Origin: Nodosilinea sp. PGN35
GTDB taxonomy: Bacteria > Cyanobacteriota > Cyanobacteriia > Phormidesmidales > Phormidesmidaceae
NCBI RefSeq assembly: GCF_029109325.1
Contig: NZ_JAQKQJ010000010.1
Span: 1,178,001-1,242,000 of the forward strand
Reading direction: 5' to 3'
DNA length: 64,000 bases
Shown here: piece after piece, positions 26,456 through 35,529 of the stretch
How the letters are laid out: each line of letters opens with the position of its first letter
Position numbering within the stretch: position 1 is the first letter of the stretch
The notes under the pieces: model-generated
The model's input: the letters and a program-made list of their open reading frames with translations, nothing else
What the model was told of the DNA's origin: nothing
Databases searched by the model: none
Program-made: the position numbers and the translations under genes

Positions 26456-27484
26456 ATGAAAATTTCTGTAAACGAAAAGAAGCTGCCCACTGATTTTTTA
26501 AGGTTTTTTGCGATCGCACTTATTGTCAACTCCCATTTAGAGGGTTTTTATCCTATACCACAACTGGCCGCAGATGGTTTTCTAGGAAACTCTCTATTCT
26601 TTGCTTTGTCAGGGGTAGGTTTAGCCCTCAGCAAAAAGAACTTACAACTTAGCTTTACATCCTGGTATGCCCGCCGGGTATCGAGAATCTATCCAGCGTT
26701 GATTTTAGTCACGTTGATTTTCACGATCACCTTAGAACTGAGGTGGAAGATTTCAGTAATCCAATTTTTCAGGCTTATCGTCTGGCCAACTCCATTTCTA
26801 TTCATCGCACAATTGATGATTTTTTATCTTTTCTATTACTTTATCGTCAAACTCAACAAAAAATACTTACTTGCCATATTGCTTCTACTAAGTTTGGTAT
26901 TCTTTTCGCTATACTTTTATCCGGCCCAATCCACAGTTTTCAACGATTTAGCTTCATACTTACACCCCAATAATTTTCTGAGCTGGGTATTTTATTTCCA
27001 AATGATGATCCTAGGCGGATGGATCGCTAAAGATCAGGTTTCATCAAGGTCTTGGGTTAACAGTTTAAGCAATAATTTATTCCTTACAATTTTCTTGGTA
27101 ATTTTCACTTTTACCGCTTATGCCCTAGTTAAAGCGCTGATGGCCTTTGGTTTTCTCTCGAATGGTTATTTTCTACTAAATCTTCTGACTGCTGGCTTTC
27201 TCATTTCAGTATTTGCATTTACTGCAAATAGCCAATTTGTAGGTTTTTTGTCTAGCAGAGTAAACATTGCTAAAATCGTCATTTTTATTGCATCACTCAC
27301 CCTGGAGATTTATTTAGTCCATGTTTCTTTTTGGAAGTTCAAACTTTTCCAAGATTTTTACTTCCCACTCAATATTGCATTGTTTGTGTTGTTATCGATT
27401 TTTGCTGCCTTTGTCTTAAATCAAACTGTAGCAACCGTTCCGAATTATATCGCCTCTTTGGCGAATAGGAAGGAGGATTGCTAA
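26456..27484 (+). CDS. Membrane acyltransferase family 3
   Basis: A 342-residue integral membrane O-acyltransferase of the OafA/NodX type, which decorates sugars with acetyl or similar groups. Evidence: FLRFFAIALIVNSHLEG (about 14-30) with the conserved histidine, a SLFFALSGVGLALS segment, RRVSRIYPAL, about ten hydrophobic helices, and EIYLVHVSFWKF near the C-terminus. It is AT-rich like its neighbours. Confidence 0.88.
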   Translation: MKISVNEKKLPTDFLRFFAIALIVNSHLEGFYPIPQLAADGFLGNSLFFALSGVGLALSKKNLQLSFTSWYARRVSRIYPALILVTLIFTITLELRWKISVIQFFRLIVWPTPFLFIAQLMIFYLFYYFIVKLNKKYLLAILLLLSLVFFSLYFYPAQSTVFNDLASYLHPNNFLSWVFYFQMMILGGWIAKDQVSSRSWVNSLSNNLFLTIFLVIFTFTAYALVKALMAFGFLSNGYFLLNLLTAGFLISVFAFTANSQFVGFLSSRVNIAKIVIFIASLTLEIYLVHVSFWKFKLFQDFYFPLNIALFVLLSIFAAFVLNQTVATVPNYIASLANRKEDC

Positions 27485-27583
27485 GGTGCTATGCAATTAC
27501 CTTAGTAGTATTCTTCCAGTTTGAGCATCTGCCCTGGTTGACTGACAAACCCTCAAAACCTTTATTCTGTCGTAGATTGCGTT

Positions 27584-28807
27584 ATGGGCGAGGCAAAAGT
27601 TGTTCTTTTTGATCTTAAGCATACGGGTCACCACGCAAGCTATATTAAGCATTTGATAAAACATTGGCAAACATTCAGACCCCAAGGAAAGCTATGCATT
27701 GTAGTATCTCCTAAATTTATAGAGCAGCATCAATCTGTCGTAGATCTAGCTACAGAAGATGATGCTTCTGGTGTTGAGTTTATTCCTATTTCTAGTTCAG
27801 AATATGAGGAAATTAAAAACAGCAAAAACCTACCCTCCAGAATAAAATGTAACTTGCGCGAGTGGGAATTACTGTGCTGTTATACTACCCAACTGAAAGC
27901 CACTCATTGCTTAATAATGTATCTGGATACCTGTGAGATCCCCTTACTTTTTCGGCTAAAGCCTCCTTGCCCTATTTCAGGTATATACTTTCGGCCTACG
28001 TTTCACTACAAACAATTTGCTAATTATCAACCTTCTAAAGGAGAGTGGATACAGCAATTACGACAAAGGTTGTTTCTACATCAAACGCTTCATAACCCCC
28101 AGCTACACACTTTGTTTTGTTTAGATCCTTTGGTAGATGAAACCATTACAAAAATGTATCCTTCTGCTAGAGCTATACCCCTGGCAGATCCAGTAGAAAT
28201 ATCTGGTGATGGCCCGCTAGACCAGAAGGCCTTGCTAGAAAAAAATAATATTTCTGAACATCGAAAGATTTTTCTATTATTTGGTTCTATCGATGGAAGA
28301 AAAGGGATCTACAGACTTTTAGAAGCCCTAGAGAATTTGCCACCAGAGATTTGCCAAAAAGTTTGTCTTTTAATTGTTGGGCATGCAAATGTAACTGAGC
28401 AAAATACTATCCGCACGAAAGTTTTTGCTCTTTGCCAACATTCTTCTGTACAGGTGATCACGCACTTTGATTTTCTTACTGACCTAGAAGTTCAAGCTTA
28501 TTTTCAGCTGGCAGACGTGGTTTTAGCTCTCTACCAGCGCCATGTGGGAATGAGTGGAATACTACTACTGGCTGCTGCTTCACAAAAACCAGTGATTAGC
28601 TCTAACTACGGGCTGATGGGGGAATTGGTAAGACGCTATGAACTCGGCCTGGCAATAGATTCTACTGATCCAGAAAACATCGCCGAAGGATTAACTAAAG
28701 TATTTGAACCCGATGGTATTTCTTGTAATTACGATAAGATGAAATCGTTTGCTCACATGAACTCTACGACTAAGTTTGCAGAAACCATATTTAATAGCAT
28801 TTTGTAA
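27584..28807 (+). CDS. GT4-like glycosyltransferase
   Basis: A 407-residue GT-B type enzyme: VVLFDLKHTGHHASYIKHL at the N-terminus and, in the second half, IFLLFGSIDGRKGIYRLLEAL, VITHFDFLTDLEVQAYFQLADVVLALY and GMSGILLLAAASQKPVISS, the shape of the GT4 donor-binding domain. The usual E-x7-E is not clear, so assignment to a family is less secure than for neighbours. Confidence 0.78.
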   Translation: MGEAKVVLFDLKHTGHHASYIKHLIKHWQTFRPQGKLCIVVSPKFIEQHQSVVDLATEDDASGVEFIPISSSEYEEIKNSKNLPSRIKCNLREWELLCCYTTQLKATHCLIMYLDTCEIPLLFRLKPPCPISGIYFRPTFHYKQFANYQPSKGEWIQQLRQRLFLHQTLHNPQLHTLFCLDPLVDETITKMYPSARAIPLADPVEISGDGPLDQKALLEKNNISEHRKIFLLFGSIDGRKGIYRLLEALENLPPEICQKVCLLIVGHANVTEQNTIRTKVFALCQHSSVQVITHFDFLTDLEVQAYFQLADVVLALYQRHVGMSGILLLAAASQKPVISSNYGLMGELVRRYELGLAIDSTDPENIAEGLTKVFEPDGISCNYDKMKSFAHMNSTTKFAETIFNSIL

Positions 28808-28832
28808 TCATAGTTGATCGGTATTTAAAGTC

Positions 28833-29993
28833 ATGATGGTTGAATCTAAAACAAATTGCCTAAAAGTTGCTTGGCTTGTTCCGTCTGTCGAAGCAGGTGC
28901 TTATTTCGGGCCTATTATACGCGAATGTAGCCAAATATTTGAGGGTACTGCTTTTTACACAGGACAAGTTTGGCCTAATTTTAGCTTAGATGATCCTGGT
29001 GCTTCGTATGTTCAAGTAGTTGGAGAAACAAAGTTTTTAGAGTCCACCAAGGTGAATGACGGATATGGTCAAGGCTTTATCTTGGCTTCTCCTAAGATAG
29101 TTACTTATTTAAATCAATATAGACCAGACATTATTGTGGCCAGTGCTTTCTCGCTATGGACGTTGATAGCGCTACTCTTAAAACCTCTCTACGGTTGGAA
29201 AATAATTGTTGTTTACGATGGATTTTCACCTAACACAAGCTTTAAATCTGCCGGGGTACGCACGTTTATTAGAATTTTGATGTGCCGGGCAGTTGACGCT
29301 TTTATCGCAAATAACCATGGGGCTAATCTCTATCTCTCCCAAATCCTAAAGGTTCCTAAAGATAAGGTTCATAACTATCCCTATTTGACGCCAGACATCA
29401 ACTCATTGCTGCGTCAATCTGATCAGATAGTAATGGATAAACAACTCGCAAAGCCTGTTTTTTTGTTTGTAGGGCAAATTATTAACCGCAAAGGCATTCA
29501 AGCTTTGCTTGATGCGTGTTGTTTACTTAAGGATAAATCAGTTAATAACTACACTCTCTTAATTGTTGGGGAAGGTGCTCAACGCCAAGAGCTTCAAAAT
29601 TTTGTAAAAGAAAAAGGTTTGGCTGAGCAAATTGTCTGGACTGGATGGGTTGAATATCAGAAACTAGGTGGATACTTTCAGCTTGCCGATGTTTTCGTAT
29701 TTCCATCCTATGAAGATGTTTGGGGAATGGTTGTCTTAGAGGCGATGGCATTTGGTAAACCGGTTCTATGCTCAAAATGGGCTGGAGCTGTAGAGATGAT
29801 TGAGGCAGGCGAAACCGGCTATGCATTTGATCCCTACGATGTCGATACTATAGCAGAACTAATGCGTCGCTTTATCGACCAGCCAGAACTAGTCGGCGTA
29901 ATGGGTAAAAAATCAGCACAAGCAGTAGCTCAATATTCACCAGCTACCACTGCAGAATTAATTTCGAACCTTTCTAAAGCTTTGACACTATGA
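28833..29993 (+). CDS. GT4 family glycosyltransferase
   Basis: A 386-residue GT-B enzyme. FLFVGQIINRKGIQALLDA (about 210-228) and VFVFPSYEDVWGMVVLEAMAFGKPVLCSKWAGAVEMIE (about 288-325) show the GT4 donor site with E-x7-E-like spacing. Two ATG codons in a row start the gene. It overlaps the next gene by four bases, so the pair is translationally coupled. Confidence 0.9.
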   Translation: MMVESKTNCLKVAWLVPSVEAGAYFGPIIRECSQIFEGTAFYTGQVWPNFSLDDPGASYVQVVGETKFLESTKVNDGYGQGFILASPKIVTYLNQYRPDIIVASAFSLWTLIALLLKPLYGWKIIVVYDGFSPNTSFKSAGVRTFIRILMCRAVDAFIANNHGANLYLSQILKVPKDKVHNYPYLTPDINSLLRQSDQIVMDKQLAKPVFLFVGQIINRKGIQALLDACCLLKDKSVNNYTLLIVGEGAQRQELQNFVKEKGLAEQIVWTGWVEYQKLGGYFQLADVFVFPSYEDVWGMVVLEAMAFGKPVLCSKWAGAVEMIEAGETGYAFDPYDVDTIAELMRRFIDQPELVGVMGKKSAQAVAQYSPATTAELISNLSKALTL

Positions 29994-31216
29994 AAATTTT
30001 AATATCTGCCTATGCTTGTGAACCAGGTCAAGGCTCCGAACCAGGCGTAGGCTGGAACTTTGTCCATGAAATGTCACGCCATCATGAACTTTGGATCTTA
30101 ACTCAGTCTGATGGTCGATTGGAGATCGAGCGGGAGCTGCAAAATAACCCAAACTCAAACCTACATTTTTTTTACTTTGAGCCCTTTGGTTGGCAACTCG
30201 ATCTATGGAAAGCTAAAGCAGAGATTCAGCTTCACTACTACCTCTGGCAGGTACAGGCTTATTTTCTAGGGCGTAGGCTGCATCAGCAGATAAATTTTGA
30301 TTTAGTTCACCACGTTACCTTTGTAAAATATTGGAGTCCCAGTTTTTTATCAATGCTGCCCATTCCCTTTCTGTGGGGGCCAGTGGGCGGTGGAGAAGCT
30401 GCACCAAAGCCATTTTGGAAAGACTTTAGCCTCCGGGGCAAGACCTATGAATTAATCAGAACATTAGCCCAGCGACTTGGTGAAATTGATCCTTTTACTC
30501 AAATTACTGCCAGACGGAGCACGCTAGCTCAAGCTACTACAGAAGATACTGCCAAGCGGCTACGTCATCTAGGCGCTCCTAAGATTCATGTGTTTTCAGA
30601 GGCAGGGCTATCTTACCAAGACCTAGCCATGCTGAAGCAGTGTCCATTCCCACAAGATAATCAAATTAGGTTTATTAGTATTGGTCGTCTACTTCACTGG
30701 AAGGGGTTTCATCTCAGTCTAAAAGCCTTTATTGAGGCTGATTTACCCGACGCTGAGTATTGGTTGTTAGGGGATGGGCCAGAGCGAGAGCATTTGAGGC
30801 AAATTGCCAACGCTTCAAAGGCAGTAGATCGCATTAAATTTTTGGGTAAGAGGCCTCGGAAAGAGGTGTTGGATAGCTTGGCTGCCTGCCATGTCATGGT
30901 TCATCCCAGTTTGCACGACTCTGGCGGATGGGCTTGCTTAGAAGCAATGGCGACGGGACGGCCCGTTATCTGTCTTGATTTAGGTGGGCCTGCCCTACAA
31001 GTTACCGACGAAACTGGCATAAAGGTTCCGGCTCAAAAGCCTGAACAGGCCGTCAAGGATATAGCTACGGCCATGCTCAGTCTGGCTAAAGACCGGGATC
31101 GTCTTGCTGAGCTAGGCCAAAACGCACGGGAACGGGTTGAGACTCATTTTTCTTGGTCGAGTAAGATAGTGACAACATCTACCCTGTATGAAAAGCTGGT
31201 TTCTTCTGATCGCTAG
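29990..31216 (+). CDS. GT4 family glycosyltransferase
   Basis: A 408-residue GT-B enzyme beginning MKILISAYACEPGQGSEPGVGWNF, an opening common to a GT4 subgroup. The LWGPVGGGEAAP segment (about 128-139), ISIGRLLHWKGFHL (about 224-237) and HPSLHDSGGWACLEAMATGRPVICLDLGGP (about 304-333) define the two lobes. It is followed after 6 bases by a hexapeptide acetyltransferase, so the three genes 28833-31819 form one unit. Confidence 0.9.
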   Translation: MKILISAYACEPGQGSEPGVGWNFVHEMSRHHELWILTQSDGRLEIERELQNNPNSNLHFFYFEPFGWQLDLWKAKAEIQLHYYLWQVQAYFLGRRLHQQINFDLVHHVTFVKYWSPSFLSMLPIPFLWGPVGGGEAAPKPFWKDFSLRGKTYELIRTLAQRLGEIDPFTQITARRSTLAQATTEDTAKRLRHLGAPKIHVFSEAGLSYQDLAMLKQCPFPQDNQIRFISIGRLLHWKGFHLSLKAFIEADLPDAEYWLLGDGPEREHLRQIANASKAVDRIKFLGKRPRKEVLDSLAACHVMVHPSLHDSGGWACLEAMATGRPVICLDLGGPALQVTDETGIKVPAQKPEQAVKDIATAMLSLAKDRDRLAELGQNARERVETHFSWSSKIVTTSTLYEKLVSSDR

Positions 31217-31222
31217 TTTGCT

Positions 31223-31819
31223 ATGAAAAACTATTTTTTTGAGCAAGGCAGACGGCTACGCAACCGTATCTTTTTGAAGTTTGCCATTAGGAAAAATGTT
31301 GTTTTTGGTTGCAATCTTCATGTTGGACCTGGCAGCGTGATTGAGGCACCTCACCATTTAAGCATTGGGGACAATGTTTATGTTGGCAAAAACTGTACGA
31401 TCGAGTGCGACGGTTCAATTGGCGATCACGTTTTGATTGCTAACATGGTGGGTTTAATTGGGCGCTACGACCACGACTATAGTGTGGTTGGCGTGCCTGT
31501 TAGGCAGTCTCCTTGGATAGGCGACCTCAAGTATGATGGGCCAGGAAAAGGGCTAGAAATTGTTGTTGAAGACGATGTTTGGATAGGCTATGGAGCCATT
31601 CTTTTGTCTGGAGTCAAAGTCGGCAGGGGAGCGATTGTAGCGGCTGGCTCTGTTGTGACTCGCGATGTGCCACCCTACGCCATTGTGGCAGGGACACCGG
31701 CAAAAGTACTCAGCTATCGCTTCAGCCCTCAGCAAATTGCTGAGCACGAGATGCGGCTCTATAGCGCAACGAATATAAAAACTCTTAACCACCTACCCAC
31801 TAACTGCACCTCTTCGTGA
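31223..31819 (+). CDS. Hexapeptide-repeat acetyltransferase (WcaF/CatB type)
   Basis: A 198-residue left-handed beta-helix acyltransferase. Imperfect hexapeptides run from about 30 to 75 (SIGDNVYVGKNCTIECDGSIGDHV) and again from 112 to 150 (VVEDDVWIGYGAILLSGVKVGRGAIVAAGSVV), ending with the family's PPYAIVAGTPAKVL. It probably acetylates a sugar of the repeat unit from acetyl-CoA in the cytoplasm. Start codon follows the preceding stop by 6 bases. Confidence 0.9.
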   Translation: MKNYFFEQGRRLRNRIFLKFAIRKNVVFGCNLHVGPGSVIEAPHHLSIGDNVYVGKNCTIECDGSIGDHVLIANMVGLIGRYDHDYSVVGVPVRQSPWIGDLKYDGPGKGLEIVVEDDVWIGYGAILLSGVKVGRGAIVAAGSVVTRDVPPYAIVAGTPAKVLSYRFSPQQIAEHEMRLYSATNIKTLNHLPTNCTSS

Positions 31820-31852
31820 TGGGATCTCTACTGCCTACTGGGGCTGAGGAAC

Positions 31853-32767
31853 ATGTCTAAATTGCCAAAAATGACTCAATTCTCAGTTTTGCCCCGCATT
31901 CAAGATTGTTTGAGGAGTTTTCACGGTAGTTTAGTTTTGCTGGGGCTTTTTGTAGGCCTTTGCTATCTACCGATTTGGTTAGCAGGCTTGCTCGATCGCG
32001 TCCCTCAGAGCTCTGATGGCTTTACTCTAGCTACCGCTTTTGTGGGGTTGAGTCTCTATATGCTGTGGAAGCAGCACCGTCAGCTAGCCCAGCTAGAAGC
32101 TTCCGAAGCAGATCGGCTGCTTGGGCACATGCTCATTATCGCCGCAATTGGGCTGTTTCCGTTTTGTCGATTTGCTATTTGGCCGCAAGCAATTTTGTGG
32201 GCCTTGATTTTGAGCGGTATTGCCTGTTCTACCTGGGGACTACGGTTTTTTGCTCAGCACCAGCTCTTAGTTGCAGCCGCCCTGGCAACGGTATATCCTC
32301 GGCCAACTGTACCCGTTCGCTTGCTCTGGGAAGCAATAACCCCCTACAAGTTTCTAGAGCGGTGGATGGCCCAGGCGGGGGCAGGGGCGCTACAACTTTT
32401 GGGGTGGCCAGCTACGGCGGTTCAGTCGTTGGTCACCTTTCCTGAGGGTGCTGTAGATGTAAACTGGGGCTGCAACGGCTTTGACATGGCGCTGATTATG
32501 GCTGTGACTGGGCTGGTTATGGGAGTTTTTTTAAAGCAGAGCTGGAAAAAGACTTTGGGCTTTGTCGGTATAGGCATTGTGGCGGCCCTGGCGTTTAATG
32601 TGCCGCGAATAATGCTGCTGGCGGTAGCTTCGGTCTATTGGGGCCAGAGCTGGTTTGACTTCTGGCATGGCCCCTGGGGGGGACAACTTTTTACTGGTCT
32701 GTTGTTCACCGTTTACTACTACACGGTGATGGCGATGGTCAAACGCCGTTCAGGTAAGGCGGCTTAA
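31853..32767 (+). CDS. Exosortase (cyanoexosortase family)
   Basis: A 304-residue integral membrane protein with about eight helices and the exosortase catalytic set: Cys207 in NWGCNGFDM, Arg252 in FNVPRIML and His272 in FWHGPWGGQLF. Exosortases process PEP-CTERM type C-terminal signals, a task often linked to exopolysaccharide loci. The likely substrates in this window are the two PTPA-CTERM proteins at 5581-6177 and 6836-7402. GAGGAAC precedes the ATG. I cannot tell the exact cyanoexosortase subfamily by eye. Confidence 0.88.
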   Translation: MSKLPKMTQFSVLPRIQDCLRSFHGSLVLLGLFVGLCYLPIWLAGLLDRVPQSSDGFTLATAFVGLSLYMLWKQHRQLAQLEASEADRLLGHMLIIAAIGLFPFCRFAIWPQAILWALILSGIACSTWGLRFFAQHQLLVAAALATVYPRPTVPVRLLWEAITPYKFLERWMAQAGAGALQLLGWPATAVQSLVTFPEGAVDVNWGCNGFDMALIMAVTGLVMGVFLKQSWKKTLGFVGIGIVAALAFNVPRIMLLAVASVYWGQSWFDFWHGPWGGQLFTGLLFTVYYYTVMAMVKRRSGKAA

Positions 32768-32992
32768 TTGCCATTAAGGCTTGAAATGTAGGTTTGGACA
32801 CCACACCCAGGCCTCTAGTTAAAAAACTCCGGGCTTGTCGGTCAAATCTTGTATTCAGTAGAGTGTGCCCCGTTCTATGGTTGGCTGCTAAGCGTTGTGG
32901 CGATCGCAGAAAAACCATTTCTCCGGTGATGATCGGTGCCAATCTATAGCGGCTTTTGGGCTGATTTAGGTTCAGTAGATTAGGTTCAATAG

Positions 32993-35263
32993 ATGTTGTC
33001 ACAACTTGTTTTGCCGTGGCTACTTTCGGCGCTAATCTGGCTTGGGCCTATTCCCCTCGCTGTGTGGTTAGTCGGTCGGTATCAGTCAACTTCTGAAAAG
33101 AGCGCGATCGCCAAATCCCTGCTATCTACCCTCACCCTCTGGTGCCTGATCCAAATTGGCCTGGGTCTGGCCTTGGGCAGCCTGCACCAGTTTGCGCTGC
33201 GACCGGTGTTAGCCGCCGAAACCACCCTGGCGATCGCTGGGGTACTGCTGCTGAGCTCATCTCCCAAGGCTAGAGCCAGCGAAGGGCATTGGCGCATGCC
33301 CCTCGCCCGGCCCCAGCTTCAGCCTGGCGAGATGTTTATCCTCGCTGCCCTGGGCTTTACCGCTCTGGTGTTGCTCCACCGCATCGCCACCCAACCCTTT
33401 ACTAACTACGACACCCTCTGGTTTCACGGCCCCATCGTGGCCCGCTGGTATCAAACCGCCTCCCTCTCCCAGCTTGACCCCCTGGGCAACTGGATAATTC
33501 AACACCCCGACGCCCAGGGGTACCCCTACAACTGGCACGTGCTGTCGGTGTTTTGTCTCCTGCCCTGGGGACAAGACCTGTTTATGGCCCTACCGATGTT
33601 GCTGGCCTGGGCCATGCTGGGGCTCTCGATCTATTTGCTCAGCCGCGAGGGTGGTGCCGATCGCATCTATGCCCTGGCCGCCGCCGTCCTGGTGCTGGTC
33701 ATGCCCTTCTTGCTCAACCACGTCACCACCCTGCATATCGACCTGCCCCTGGCCGCCATCTATACCGTTAGCCTTTACTACTGCGTGGCCTACCACCACA
33801 CCCGCCAGGGGTGGCAGGCGTTTTTGTGCCTGGCCTCAGCCGGGCTACTCGCGGGCATCAAAACCCCTGGTTTGGTCTACGCCGCCCTGGTGATCGGACT
33901 GCTGGGGCTCAGCCTGGGGCTGGCCTGGCTGAGGGGTGGAGCCAGTCGGCAAAGGTCTTACCTCACCCGTGGCACCAGCGTGGGTAAAGCCGACGCCCCA
34001 GCCGTGGCTAAACCGCGCTCTGGCACAGCCCTAATCTGGCTAGGTCTGGTGGCGGGGCTTGGGTTAGGTGGGTTTTGGTACTTGAGCAATGGCCTGAGCG
34101 TAGGCAGCCTGAGCGCCAGCAACCTGGTGGCTCAGGCCCCAGGGCTACCGCCCCAGGCTGAGACTGTCTCTCAACTCCAGCGCCTGTGGCAGCCAGCATC
34201 AGACTTGCAGAGCACGACCCTAACCGCCCAGTTTCACTGGCACAACCCATCCCACTGGGGGATTTTGGGCAGTCAGGCCCTAGTCAGGCTGCAACTGCCG
34301 CTGCTAGCTTTGGCGGGGCCGGTGTTGCTGGTGCCCTACGCCTGGCTAAAAAGCCCAACGCCCCAAAGCCGCCAGAGGTTAATCGGTCTCTTTGGCCTGT
34401 TTGTGATCACCGCCTTCCTCTACTGGAACACCCCCTACAGTGCCGGAGGCGATCTCAGCCCGCTGGCGGGGTTCAACCTGCGCTACGGCTTTCCGGCCCT
34501 GGGTCTGTTGGCAGCTGTAGCAGCCCTGTGCGCCAGCCGACTGCGGCTACCGCAGCGGTGGGTAACGGCCACTGTGCTCGTCAGCAGCATTTTGGGCATT
34601 GTCAGCAGCACCATTTTTGACCAGATTCGCACCCAGTCGATCGTTGGACTCCAGGCGTTTTGGCCCAGCCAGCTGGTTGACCAGCTGCGCCGAGAACCGG
34701 GAGAGGCGATCGCCACCCTGTGGCCCCTAATCACTGGCCTGGGTCTAACCGCCAGTCTGACCTACCTGACGTTGTTTCTCGGGCTGTGCGGTCTCTGTCT
34801 GATCGGCGTTCGGCGGCCCCCCCGACCCGCGCCGCTGTTGCGCCCCTGGCCCAGGGCCCTGGCCCTGCTGTTGAGCGCAGTGGTGCTGGTCACCGTAACC
34901 GGGCAATGGCAGCAGGCCCGCGCTGCCAACCGCCAACTGGTCTACCGGGGCATTGATGATGCGATCGCGCAGCTCCAGCCGGGCCAGCGCATCGCCTACT
35001 TCTCCAGCGCGCAAAGCTATCTCCTCTACGGCAAACAGTTAGACCAGGCGGTGCTGCATCTGCCCCCCGATACCGATGCGGCCGATTGGGTAGAGTCTCT
35101 CAGGCAGGCCAACGTAGCGCTAGTGGCCACCGGGCCAAACCCGCCCTCGGCCTCCAGAGCCGCTGTTTTTTCGTCGGTGACGGTGCCCCAGGGCCCCCTC
35201 GTCCCGCTCTCGGGCGACAGCTCAGATCGCCGTCTGCGGCTCTATCAGCTCATCCAGCCGTAG
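32993..35263 (+). CDS. Large multi-pass membrane protein, GT-C-like
   Basis: A 756-residue protein with about 12-14 hydrophobic helices and a soluble C-terminal part (about 655-756). The loop after the first helices reads TNYDTLWFHGPIVARWYQ (about 137-154), followed by NWIIQHPDAQGYPYNWHV, reminiscent of the acidic first loop of lipid-dependent GT-C glycosyltransferases. It lies 225 bases downstream of the exosortase gene in the same direction and returns to high GC. It may act with the exosortase, for example in attaching or assembling glycan, but that is inference; the family is not recognised with certainty. Confidence 0.75.
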   Translation: MLSQLVLPWLLSALIWLGPIPLAVWLVGRYQSTSEKSAIAKSLLSTLTLWCLIQIGLGLALGSLHQFALRPVLAAETTLAIAGVLLLSSSPKARASEGHWRMPLARPQLQPGEMFILAALGFTALVLLHRIATQPFTNYDTLWFHGPIVARWYQTASLSQLDPLGNWIIQHPDAQGYPYNWHVLSVFCLLPWGQDLFMALPMLLAWAMLGLSIYLLSREGGADRIYALAAAVLVLVMPFLLNHVTTLHIDLPLAAIYTVSLYYCVAYHHTRQGWQAFLCLASAGLLAGIKTPGLVYAALVIGLLGLSLGLAWLRGGASRQRSYLTRGTSVGKADAPAVAKPRSGTALIWLGLVAGLGLGGFWYLSNGLSVGSLSASNLVAQAPGLPPQAETVSQLQRLWQPASDLQSTTLTAQFHWHNPSHWGILGSQALVRLQLPLLALAGPVLLVPYAWLKSPTPQSRQRLIGLFGLFVITAFLYWNTPYSAGGDLSPLAGFNLRYGFPALGLLAAVAALCASRLRLPQRWVTATVLVSSILGIVSSTIFDQIRTQSIVGLQAFWPSQLVDQLRREPGEAIATLWPLITGLGLTASLTYLTLFLGLCGLCLIGVRRPPRPAPLLRPWPRALALLLSAVVLVTVTGQWQQARAANRQLVYRGIDDAIAQLQPGQRIAYFSSAQSYLLYGKQLDQAVLHLPPDTDAADWVESLRQANVALVATGPNPPSASRAAVFSSVTVPQGPLVPLSGDSSDRRLRLYQLIQP

Positions 35264-35529
35264 CCCCAAAGGCCACTACGGCAGTCGGCCCGGCTGCTGA
35301 ATTAGCTTGACAAGATTTGATTCGAGGGAATTACGGCTCCAAGCTTCCCCTGCTCTCATTTACCGGGGCTGCGGAGACCTAGACAGCGAGAAACTGCGGC
35401 TCTCCTCCTCATTGCAACTTCTAACAGGTGTAGTTCCGGTAAATCTGAGCCAAATCTTGCGGAGCACGGCGATCGCCTGAGAATACCTGATGCATAGACC
35501 CCTCTATTATCGCCCCCTGAGGATCGTCC

